A stretch of 5,635 bases of DNA from JAEXNA01 sp050486105 (GTDB taxonomy: Bacteria > Vulcanimicrobiota > Xenobia > Xenobiales > JADMJV01): assembly GCA_050486105.1 (NCBI GenBank), contig JBJHCR010000388.1, positions 1-5,635 of the forward strand. The letters run 5' to 3'. The notes below the pieces were generated by a model. That model did not search any database. It was not told the origin of the DNA and saw only the letters and a list, made by a program, of their open reading frames with translations. This document shows positions 1 to 5,635 of the stretch, in pieces. A program made the translations under genes and the position numbers. Each line of letters begins with the position of its first letter. The first letter of the stretch is position 1.

Positions 1-2029
1 GTTGGAGCCCAAACTCTTCGATGGAGCCCACGATGGTCTCGGTGAGGTCGGCCTGCAGCATCTGCCGAGTGGAGATGTTCACTGAAACAAAGAGATTGAC
101 CCCCATACTAAGCCACTGACGCAACTGCCAGCAAGCCTGGCGACACACCCATTGGCCAAGGGCCACGATCAAACCGGACTCTTCGGCCGCTTCTAGGAAC
201 ATGGCTGGCGGCAGCAGACCCTCAACTCTATGGTTCCAACGCAGTAAAGCCTCGACCCCCACCACCGTTCCCTTCCCCTTCTTCACTTCGAGGATGGGTT
301 GATACAGCAGCACGAATTCATTCTTCTCCATGGCCAAGCGCAACTGAGAATCCATGGCCAGACGTCGCTCCTGACGACGGTGAAGCTCGGTGTTGTAGAA
401 GATGCAGCGCCCCCGTCCGCTCTCCTTCGCTTGATACATAGCGCTGTCGGCGTGCTCGATCATGTCTTGGGAGCTGCTGGCGTCGTTGGGACAGATGGAG
501 ACCCCGATGCTGGCTCTAATGTAAAACTTTTGGCCCTGAATTTGAAATGGTCTCGAAAGAGCTTCACTAATCCTATTCACCACGATAGCGATGTTCTGAC
601 GGATCATGTCTGTCTTCTGTTGAGGCGGAACGGAATCGTCTCCAGTGAACAGTTCCGACAGCAAGATCAGAAACTCGTCTTCCCCACGTCGGCCCAGGGC
701 GTCGGACTCTCGAATAGCAGTCTGCAAACGCTCGGCGACCATCTTCAATAGTTCGTCGCCGGCCTTGAGCCCCATGGCATCATTGATCAACTTGAAACGG
801 TCGAGGTCCACAATCAAGAGGGCCGAGGCCCGCCCAAATCGCTGCACCTGCTTCACTGTGAACTCCAAATACTGACGAATCAGATTCAGGTTTGGAAGCC
901 CGGTGAGAGTATCCTGAAAGGCCAAGCGTTGGGTTTCTCTGTCCGACTCGTTGGCCCGTTGCTCGTACTCTTTGAGAGTGTGGATGGCCTTCTGCAGTTT
1001 GACCTGAATCTGGTTCGCTTTCAGCTCGGAATCGCGACTGCGCTGCAGGGCCTCTTTCAGTTGCTGCTCCATCTCCCGGACGCGCTCGTCGGCTCCACCG
1101 AAGTCTTGAGGAGCCCCTTGGCCCGCCCTCTGCCGCAGCTTCTCTTCGGCATCTGCCAAGAGAGACTCGCTCCGAATCAGGCGATTCTTCAGCTCCTGCC
1201 GCTCGCTCTGAGCTTGCTGCAATTCCTGTTCCACCAGACCGAAGCGCTCTTGGGACTGTTCAGCCTTGTATTGATATAGACTGGCTTTCTCCTCGGACAG
1301 ATGAAGCCGCTCCTTGAGCTGCTCTATCATTTCGGAGTTTCCGGCCTCACCGAGTTGCCTTTCGAGTTCGGCAGTGCGCTTCTGCCAAGCTGAGAATTCG
1401 GACTTGACCTCCACCAGTTCTTCTTCCAGAGCCTGTCTGAGGCGATCTTGCCTGGAGGCGACCTCTTCTGCCTGTTCCTTCTGTCGGCGGGTTTCGCCCA
1501 AAAGTTCGTTGAGCTCACTCAACTGGCCCTTAAGAGCATCGGCTTCATCCCCAGGCACAGCGTTCTGCTGCACCTGCAGAATCTTCTCTTCCGACCGATG
1601 AAAACGTTCCTCCCACTCGAGAGCCCGCTCTTCGGCTTCGCGGAACTTGCCTTGAATAGCACTCAACTGCTGTTGAAACAGACTGGCCGAGCTGCCCAAC
1701 TCCGAGAGCTTGGCCTCGGCCTCCTTAGCTCGTTCTTCAGCCTCGTGGAGGGCAATGCGCAATTCATCGCCGGCAGCGCTCGACGGCTCGGTCTCCAATG
1801 CCCCTTGACCGCCCGTCAATTCGGCCAAACGAGCCTCAGCAGCCTTGGCGCGCTCTTCCTGCTCTTTGAGCTGGACATCGAGTTGCCAGATCTCCTTCAT
1901 GGTGGCCTGGGCTCGCTCTTTGGCCTTCTCTAGCTTTTTTTCCGTCTTCTCCAGACGCTTTTCGAGTTCTCGAAAAGTTTCCGGACTCACGAGGTTAAGT
2001 TCCCCCGTTGGTTCGGTGGTCATATCCAT
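1..2029 (-). CDS. Coiled-coil GGDEF-EAL cyclic-di-GMP protein (3' end outside window)
   Basis: Predicted cytosolic cyclic-di-GMP signalling protein; 676 codons are visible and the C-terminus lies beyond base 1. The ATG at 2029 is preceded by AGGA (complement of 2035-2038) with 5-nt spacing; a second ATG at 2023 fits less well. Residues ~15-360 are E/K/R/Q/A-rich with heptad-like spacing and no membrane segment, so they probably form a dimerising coiled coil. The GGDEF domain begins near D373 (DTLTGLPN), with VDLDRFK (D408, D410) and the signature GEDEF at 449-453, where the second glycine of GGDEF is glutamate. R440-E-S-D443 is an RxxD inhibitory site with the same spacing as in PleD. The EAL domain begins near 570, with YQPI (576-579), EALLRW (E593) and VNIS (N651). 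The later EAL residues (DDFGTG, the catalytic lysine and glutamates) are out of view. By family precedent the GEDEF domain may be regulatory and the EAL domain the working phosphodiesterase; this is inference. No recognisable sensor domain is present. The gene is divergent from hisS. Confidence 0.93.
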   Translation of the reverse strand, partial: MDMTTEPTGELNLVSPETFRELEKRLEKTEKKLEKAKERAQATMKEIWQLDVQLKEQEERAKAAEARLAELTGGQGALETEPSSAAGDELRIALHEAEERAKEAEAKLSELGSSASLFQQQLSAIQGKFREAEERALEWEERFHRSEEKILQVQQNAVPGDEADALKGQLSELNELLGETRRQKEQAEEVASRQDRLRQALEEELVEVKSEFSAWQKRTAELERQLGEAGNSEMIEQLKERLHLSEEKASLYQYKAEQSQERFGLVEQELQQAQSERQELKNRLIRSESLLADAEEKLRQRAGQGAPQDFGGADERVREMEQQLKEALQRSRDSELKANQIQVKLQKAIHTLKEYEQRANESDRETQRLAFQDTLTGLPNLNLIRQYLEFTVKQVQRFGRASALLIVDLDRFKLINDAMGLKAGDELLKMVAERLQTAIRESDALGRRGEDEFLILLSELFTGDDSVPPQQKTDMIRQNIAIVVNRISEALSRPFQIQGQKFYIRASIGVSICPNDASSSQDMIEHADSAMYQAKESGRGRCIFYNTELHRRQERRLAMDSQLRLAMEKNEFVLLYQPILEVKKGKGTVVGVEALLRWNHRVEGLLPPAMFLEAAEESGLIVALGQWVCRQACWQLRQWLSMGVNLFVSVNISTRQMLQADLTETIVGSIEEFGLQ

Positions 2030-2162
2030 AGTGTTCCTGATGTTCGTTAGGCTCGACAAGGGCTCCTAGAGGGATTTTCCGTCCCCGGTTCGGGAAGCCT
2101 GCAAGATTGAAGAAGCAGCTTTCTCGGCAGGTGCCATAAAGGAAAAAACAAACTGAAAGGCC
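2030..2162. promoter_or_regulatory. Divergent intergenic region between the GGDEF-EAL gene and hisS
   Basis: This 133-bp gap lies between two divergent start codons, so it must hold or adjoin promoters for both genes. I find no convincing -35/-10 pair. On the plus strand TTGAAG (2107-2112) and CATAAA (2135-2140) are 22 bp apart, too wide for a good sigma-70 promoter. Next to hisS is an A-rich stretch (about 2138-2150) and a weak GAAAGG (2155-2160) only 2 nt from the ATG. A small CCCG-GTT-CGGG stem (2084-2094) is too short to call a regulatory structure. No T-box features or tRNA-like element were recognised upstream of hisS. Confidence 0.4.
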
Positions 2163-3476
2163 ATGCTTAAACCGAAACCTATCAGCGGATTCCCCGAGTG
2201 GAATCCCGCACAAACTCTTGCCGAACAGCGATTCCTGAGAACCGCTTCGCACACCTATGAACTCTTCGGCTACACCCCCTTGGACACTCCAGCCGTGGAA
2301 CGAGTGGAAATCCTGACGGCCAAAGGAGTGGTTGACAAAGAGATCTATGCTTTGGAGCGCCTGCGTGAGGAATCCCGTAAAGACGGCCCTCCAGAGCTCG
2401 GTTTGCGATTTGATCTCACCGTACCGCTGGCACGCTATGTCGCTTTGCACTACGGCGTGCTGAGTTTTCCCTTCAAGCGCTATCACATCGGAAAGGTGTG
2501 GCGAGGCGAGCGCCCTCAAGAAGGTCGATTTAGAGAATTCTACCAGGCCGACATCGATGTCATCGCCGAGGACCACTTGCCCCTGCATTTCGATGCAGAG
2601 ATGCCCCGAGTGGTGCTCGAGATTTTCGGCAAACTCGGCCTTGAGGTGCGAGTGAGGATCAACAACCGCAAGTTGCTGCTGGCCCTCTACCGAGCGACGG
2701 CCGTCCCTGAAGAGGTTTTGTCCGAAGTACTTCGAGAAACCGACAAATTGGAGAAGATCGGCCCTGAAGAACTGCGACGCTCCCTGTTAGGATTGCAGCT
2801 CTCAGAGCGGAGTGCCGACTTATGCCTGGAGCTTGCCAACACCCGTGGCACCCTAGCACAGGTGACTCAACACTTGCAGAAGTTAGGACTAGAGTCGGTC
2901 CTAGACAGCGAAGGATTCCTTGAACTCTCCGAAGTGGCCGCAGGCATGAGCGATCTCGATCCTGAGTCTTGGCATCTGGACCTGGGCATCGTCCGGGGTT
3001 TGGACTATTACACCGGAACCATCTACGAGACGGAATTGCTGAGCCATCCGGAACTCGGAAGCGTTTGCTCCGGAGGGCGTTACGAAGATTTGGCCAGTGG
3101 CTTTATCAAGCGCAAACTGCCCGGAGTAGGGATCTCTATAGGAGTAAGTCGCCTGGTCTCCGCTCTGTTGGCTAGTGACAGTCTACCCACCCACCGGCAC
3201 TGCCCCACCGAGGTTCTCATTGTGCTGCCCGACGACCAGGCTCGAGGTAAGTGCACCGAGATCGCCCAACATTTGAGGGCCAAAGGAATTCCCACCGAAG
3301 TTTTTCATCAGCCCCAGAATATGAAAAAACAACTGCGGTATGCCGACCGTAAAGGTATACCCCAAGTACTTTTTCCCCACCTCTATAGCACTGATGACCC
3401 TAAAGTGGAAATCAAGAATCTGCAGAGCGGGAACCAAGTCGAAGTCTTGCTGACAGATTGGGGCCTTGAAATGTAG
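2163..3476 (+). CDS. hisS: Histidyl-tRNA synthetase (class II)
   Basis: Charges tRNA-His with histidine using ATP, in the cytosol, as a class IIa homodimer. It is 437 residues, near the usual 420-450. The N-terminal catalytic core includes LRFDLTVPLARY (81-92) and motif 2 (KRYHIGKVWRGERPQ then GRFREFYQADID, about 105-132), with the ATP-contacting arginine in VWRGERPQ. The histidine-binding motif IVRGLDYYTG (276-285) follows. CSGGRYEDL (302-310) and GVGISIGVSRL (321-331, motif 3) close the core. An anticodon-binding domain occupies about 347-437 (TEVLIVLPDD onward). The segment after motif 1 reads LRFDLTVP rather than the LRPEGT form of Escherichia coli HisRS; this resembles the actinobacterial and eukaryote/archaeal-like variants. 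The ATG at 2163 is the first start after an in-frame TGA at 2154-2156. Its Shine-Dalgarno (GAAAGG, 2-nt spacing) is poor. The gene ends in TAG and a phosphatase gene follows after 69 bp on the same strand. Confidence 0.96.
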   Translation: MLKPKPISGFPEWNPAQTLAEQRFLRTASHTYELFGYTPLDTPAVERVEILTAKGVVDKEIYALERLREESRKDGPPELGLRFDLTVPLARYVALHYGVLSFPFKRYHIGKVWRGERPQEGRFREFYQADIDVIAEDHLPLHFDAEMPRVVLEIFGKLGLEVRVRINNRKLLLALYRATAVPEEVLSEVLRETDKLEKIGPEELRRSLLGLQLSERSADLCLELANTRGTLAQVTQHLQKLGLESVLDSEGFLELSEVAAGMSDLDPESWHLDLGIVRGLDYYTGTIYETELLSHPELGSVCSGGRYEDLASGFIKRKLPGVGISIGVSRLVSALLASDSLPTHRHCPTEVLIVLPDDQARGKCTEIAQHLRAKGIPTEVFHQPQNMKKQLRYADRKGIPQVLFPHLYSTDDPKVEIKNLQSGNQVEVLLTDWGLEM

Positions 3477-3533
3477 ACTTGCCCTCAGGTCTTTTCCGTT
3501 TGCCTGCCTCTCATCAGGGAAAATAGCGTCAGC

Positions 3534-3539
3534 AAGGAG
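3534..3539 (+). promoter_or_regulatory. Strong Shine-Dalgarno of the phosphatase gene
   Basis: AAGGAG lies 6 nt before the ATG at 3546. This is near-consensus and fixes that start, although the reading frame is open back to the hisS stop codon with no intervening stop. Confidence 0.8.
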
Positions 3540-3545
3540 ACCTTT

Positions 3546-4154
3546 ATGAAACTTGAGATCATCTGGATTCGCCACGGAGAGTCACTCTGGAATGCTGCAG
3601 GTAAGTGGCAAGGCCACACCGACAGTGAACTGTCCGCCCTGGGACGTCTACAGGCGGAACGCTTGGGGGAGCGCTTTGTCCGAGCCGGGTATCGCTTTGA
3701 TGCCATCTACACCTCAGATCTGACCCGGGCCCACCAAACGGCAACCTTGGCTGCCGCCGGACAGAAATTGGTGGTAGACTCCAGGCTTCGAGAGATCAAC
3801 TTCGGCCGTTTCGAGGGTTGCTCCCCGAAAGATCTCACCCTCGAGGAACAGGAGGAAGTGAGGCAATGGTGGCGATTCCCTTACCGCACCAAGATCGGCG
3901 GTGGGGGTGAATCCATGGCCTGCCTTCGCTCCCGTGTCGACCAGTGGATGAAAGAACTTCCTCAGAACGGCCGAGTGGCCGTCTTTACCCACGGCGGAGT
4001 GATCCGTGACGCTCTTTGGCGCGAAACCGGCCCCCCCCAAGATGGCAGTTGGAGTTTTTGGATAAACAACAGCAGCCTCACGGTGATCCGCTACAGCTCG
4101 GACCGCAACCTGATCACTCGAGTCAACGATGATGCTCATACCGAAGGCTTGTAG
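3546..4154 (+). CDS. Histidine phosphatase family protein (phosphoglycerate-mutase-like)
   Basis: A 202-residue soluble member of the branch-1 histidine phosphatase superfamily, which removes or transfers phosphate through a phospho-histidine intermediate. The signature IRHGESLWN is at 8-16 with nucleophile H10 and R9. WQGHTDSELSALG (21-33) is the conserved substrate-loop region. YTSDLTRAHQTA (55-66) carries the second phosphate-pocket arginine, R61. LREINFGRFEG (81-91) contains the probable acid/base E83. GGES (119-122) and FTHGGVIR (147-154) give the second catalytic histidine, H149. All core residues are present, so activity is expected. The substrate is not visible: related small proteins include cofactor-dependent phosphoglycerate-mutase-like enzymes, alpha-ribazole phosphatase (CobC) and phosphoserine phosphatase PspA. 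No cobalamin gene is nearby to favour CobC. It lies 69 bp after hisS with a strong ribosome binding site and is probably co-transcribed with it. It ends in TAG and converges on the glutamate dehydrogenase gene across the inverted-repeat element. Confidence 0.93.
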   Translation: MKLEIIWIRHGESLWNAAGKWQGHTDSELSALGRLQAERLGERFVRAGYRFDAIYTSDLTRAHQTATLAAAGQKLVVDSRLREINFGRFEGCSPKDLTLEEQEEVRQWWRFPYRTKIGGGGESMACLRSRVDQWMKELPQNGRVAVFTHGGVIRDALWRETGPPQDGSWSFWINNSSLTVIRYSSDRNLITRVNDDAHTEGL

Positions 4155-4182
4155 GGCGCTCTCCGAGACTCACGACTCTAAG

Positions 4183-4225
4183 GATCTGGCCAGGAAGTAC
4201 TTCCTAGGAGGCTGCTGATTTAATC
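4183..4225 (+). repeat. Left inverted-repeat arm of the intergenic element
   Basis: This 43-bp arm begins GATCTGGCCAGG and contains the 12-bp palindrome GGAAGTACTTCC (4193-4204), then AGGAGGCTGCTGA (4206-4218) and an A+T-rich end. It differs from the complement of the right arm at only two positions (4189 and one T/A change near 4219). The part from CCTAGG inward (4203-4225) could be an original element end, with the outer part added later. Confidence 0.8.
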
Positions 4226-4286
4226 GGACCGAGCGAGACGAAGGACATTTTGTTCAGGCGAAATCGGGTGATTTTGAGTAATATAC

Positions 4287-4298
4287 GGAAATATTTCC
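4287..4298. repeat. Central 12-bp palindrome GGAAATATTTCC
   Basis: A perfect palindrome close to the symmetry centre of the intergenic element. It is a two-base variant of the GGAAGTACTTCC found in each arm (4193-4204 and 4407-4418), so the motif GGAARTAYTTCC occurs three times within about 225 bp. Confidence 0.6.
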
Positions 4299-4350
4299 AA
4301 CAATCAAACGATTTTGCATGGACAATAATGGACGAGTCTCGCGACGCGGA

Positions 4351-4428
4351 GATTAATTCAGCAGCCTCCTAGGAGGCTGGCCGGGATGGATCCGTGCTCC
4401 AAATCGGGAAGTACTTCCTGGTCAGATC
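4351..4428 (-). repeat. Right inverted-repeat arm, interrupted by 35 bp
   Basis: 4351-4371 and 4407-4428 together mirror the left arm. The 35 intervening bases (4372-4406) have no counterpart on the left. Their start completes a perfect 18-bp palindrome, CAGCCTCCTAGGAGGCTG, at 4362-4379. The palindrome GGAAGTACTTCC recurs at 4407-4418. The extra segment is bounded by similar short ends (CTCC and TTCC when read on the minus strand), so a left-arm deletion between short repeats is as plausible as a right-arm insertion. Confidence 0.78.
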
Positions 4429-5514
4429 CTAAGTCCGCCCCACCAAAGACCTCCGAGCCTCGATAGCTTTGCGCTCGGCGGACCCCTCAGCCGCCCTGCG
4501 GCGAGCTCCTTCGGCGATCTGGCCGAGAAGCCGAGCCAGCACATCTCCACTGGCCTGCCCAAAAGCCTTTTCAGCCCTTATCTCATTGAGGAACTGCCGG
4601 TACCGACCCACTGGATTTCCGGGTAGAGATTCCAGGTCAATATCGGTCAAGGACAAGCGCAATTGGATTTGGCGCAGATCCAAGATCAGACCTACGATGG
4701 CAATGGTGGCCCATTTGTCCTGAGTCTGAACCGCCCTGAGATGGTCTCTAAGCCAGGCTATCTGTAAGGTTTCGCCGACTTCGTAGTATCGGGCGGCTGC
4801 CTCCTCCAGCGGCATATTGGCAATACGGGCATTGTCTACTATGCCGATGCCACTGGGCACATAATCCAAGGATGCGATATAGTGGGCAAACTCCTTGCTG
4901 AATCCCATATCGGAAAACCTCGCTTCCAACCGAGCAAAACGCTCTTGCTGGGCTTTGGGAAGACTCCCTGGCAGGGACTTTCTCAGTTCGTTGAGACGGT
5001 CGCGGTAGTTCTCGATAAAGTAGGATAGGCTGGAAAGGTCGGCGTCGGTCAAGACGATCCAATTCACGACGTTTTCGAGCGCCTTCACCAAACCGCTCAG
5101 CACGTAATAGAAGGACTCGCTGGAGACGTCTTCGTCAAACTCCGACAAGCGATTCAAGAACTCCTTAGCATCCACTAACTCCAAGGCTGCCAAGGCTCCC
5201 CGGATGACCTGGATCGGGGTAGCTCCGGTGTCCCGAATGGTTCGATGAACAAAAGTTATCCCCAACAGGTCCACCACCACATTGGTAAATTGGGTGGCGA
5301 TGATCTCTCGACGAAGAGAATGCTTCTTGATCCTCTCCCCGTAGTTTTCCTTGAGATAGGCTGGAAAGTAGTCGTACAGATAGTGCTGAAAAAGCGGCTC
5401 GTCGGGAAAATCGGTCTCTAATATGCGGCGATAGATTCCCATTTTGGTGTAAGCCAGCAAGATAGCTAGCTCTGGACGAGTGAAGCCTTGCCCTGAACGC
5501 AAACGCTCCAGCAC
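4429..5514 (-). CDS. NAD-specific glutamate dehydrogenase, large type, C-terminal part
   Basis: C-terminal region of the ~1600-residue NAD-dependent glutamate dehydrogenase family (Bac_GDH type), which oxidises glutamate to 2-oxoglutarate and ammonium. Numbering from the GTG at 5514 gives 361 residues. Recognisable family sequence includes GQGFTRPELAILLAYTK (8-24), YFPAYL (49-54), HSLRREIIATQFTN (65-78) and GITFVHR (85-91), followed by the typical helical C-terminal region. The catalytic and NAD-binding domains lie upstream, outside the window. The GTG is only the first candidate start after an in-frame stop. It has no convincing ribosome binding site, and family-like sequence continues upstream of it (IDRSVEFVP), so it is unlikely to be a true start. 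The gene ends with TAG (complement of 4429-4431) at the border of the inverted-repeat element and converges on the phosphatase gene. If the upstream stop is real, this fragment alone should lack dehydrogenase activity. Confidence 0.85.
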   Translation of the reverse strand: MLERLRSGQGFTRPELAILLAYTKMGIYRRILETDFPDEPLFQHYLYDYFPAYLKENYGERIKKHSLRREIIATQFTNVVVDLLGITFVHRTIRDTGATPIQVIRGALAALELVDAKEFLNRLSEFDEDVSSESFYYVLSGLVKALENVVNWIVLTDADLSSLSYFIENYRDRLNELRKSLPGSLPKAQQERFARLEARFSDMGFSKEFAHYIASLDYVPSGIGIVDNARIANMPLEEAAARYYEVGETLQIAWLRDHLRAVQTQDKWATIAIVGLILDLRQIQLRLSLTDIDLESLPGNPVGRYRQFLNEIRAEKAFGQASGDVLARLLGQIAEGARRRAAEGSAERKAIEARRSLVGRT

Positions 5515-5635
5515 AGCCTTATTGACAGGAACGAACTCGACGGATCGATCTATAGGACCATTCTATGAAAGGTAATCCATCAAAGAGGCAAAAAATTGTA
5601 AATCCTCTTTTGAGCGCATTTCCGCCATTGAAAGA
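5515..5635 (-). pseudogene. Upstream GDH segment with in-frame TAG (continues beyond window)
   Basis: The frame of the glutamate dehydrogenase fragment continues upstream through NGPIDRSVEFVPVNKA (complement of 5515-5562), then meets TAG (complement of 5563-5565). It then continues open to the window edge, with SMAEMRSKEDLQFF followed by ASLMDYLS. From knowledge of the family, the stretch before TRPEL reads like LSxAExRGxEDLxFxxRLMxxLExxGxLDRAVEFLP, so both sides of the stop look like genuine GDH sequence in one frame. That makes a single-codon nonsense change or a base-call error more likely than a frameshift or a natural gene boundary. Without the rest of the gene I cannot tell whether other lesions exist. 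Confidence 0.7.

Larger units (their letters stand above)
4178..4433. mobile_element. MITE-like palindromic element in convergent intergenic space
   Basis: The gene-free stretch 4155-4428 is dominated by one imperfect inverted repeat. The left arm, 4183-4225 (43 bp), matches the right arm, 4351-4371 plus 4407-4428, at 41 of 43 positions; the right arm is interrupted by 35 extra bases (4372-4406). Complementarity continues inward in degenerate form: GCGAGAC at 4233-4239 against its complement near 4335-4341, and 4261-4273 against 4302-4314. The whole unit can therefore fold as one hairpin centred near 4290. CTAAG occurs on both outer sides (4178-4182 and 4429-4433) as a candidate 5-bp target duplication. 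The GDH stop codon lies inside the right copy. The interior is more A+T-rich than the flanking genes and holds no plausible gene. It is most likely a non-autonomous transposon or an IS remnant. A large bidirectional terminator for the two convergent genes is the alternative, or an additional role. Family unassigned. Confidence 0.62.

Noticed and set aside
299..1933. Several open frames on the plus strand rich in L, F and S
   Set aside because: They lie antisense to the GGDEF-EAL gene, whose minus-strand frame encodes recognisable domains. The long open frames are a by-product of E/K/R/Q-rich coiled-coil codons.
2084..2094. CCCG-GTT-CGGG stem resembling a tRNA T-arm or small terminator upstream of hisS
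   Set aside because: Only four base pairs with no tRNA body around it, and no T-tract follows it on either strand.
2107..2140. TTGAAG ... CATAAA as the hisS promoter
   Set aside because: The 22-bp spacing is too long and the -10 match is poor, so I did not list it as a promoter.
3492..3523. TTTTCC/GGAAAA pairing between hisS and the phosphatase gene as a terminator
   Set aside because: Six weak pairs around a 20-nt loop with no following T-tract. The spacing and strand favour co-transcription.
4226..4350. Short open stretches inside the intergenic element as a transposase remnant or small protein
   Set aside because: The frames are about 20-40 codons, lack a start with a ribosome binding site, and show no recognisable transposase motif.
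5563..5565. Pyrrolysine or whole-genome TAG reassignment as the explanation of the GDH stop
   Set aside because: hisS, the phosphatase gene and GDH all end in TAG at family-appropriate C-termini, so TAG works as an ordinary terminator here. Glutamate dehydrogenase is not a known pyrrolysine protein.

Overview
The window shows ordinary bacterial chromosomal coding at moderate-to-high G+C. It holds four protein genes: a partial cyclic-di-GMP enzyme on the minus strand (1-2029), hisS on the plus strand (2163-3476), a histidine-phosphatase gene on the plus strand (3546-4154), and the C-terminal part of a large NAD-dependent glutamate dehydrogenase on the minus strand (4429-5635). A GGDEF-EAL protein, the ~1600-residue class of glutamate dehydrogenase and AAGGAG-type ribosome binding sites together suggest a free-living bacterium, probably a proteobacterium or a deltaproteobacteria-like lineage. 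Nothing here fixes the taxonomy.

Layout. From 1 to 2029 (minus) lies a cytosolic protein with about 360 residues of charged coiled coil, then a GGDEF domain with a GEDEF active-site variant and an intact RxxD inhibitory site, then the first part of an EAL domain cut by the window edge. A 133-bp divergent intergenic region separates it from hisS. The histidyl-tRNA synthetase is followed after 69 bp by a histidine-phosphatase (phosphoglycerate-mutase-like) gene with a strong ribosome binding site, probably in the same transcript. The phosphatase gene and the glutamate dehydrogenase gene converge on a non-coding interval, 4155-4428.

That interval is almost entirely one long imperfect inverted repeat of about 250 bp. 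It is flanked by a possible 5-bp target duplication (CTAAG), and the dehydrogenase stop codon lies inside the right copy. It looks like a non-autonomous, MITE-like insertion, or an IS remnant, and may also act as a two-way terminator. The 12-bp palindrome GGAARTAYTTCC occurs in both arms and at the centre.

The glutamate dehydrogenase frame contains an in-frame TAG at 5563-5565 in the middle of conserved family sequence. Family-like sequence continues in the same frame on both sides, so this is a nonsense mutation, a sequence error or, much less likely, a recoding event. Apart from the likely hisS-phosphatase transcript, the genes have no obvious shared pathway: signalling, translation, phosphate-ester hydrolysis and glutamate catabolism. 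I see no defence system, CRISPR array, prophage or tRNA/rRNA gene.
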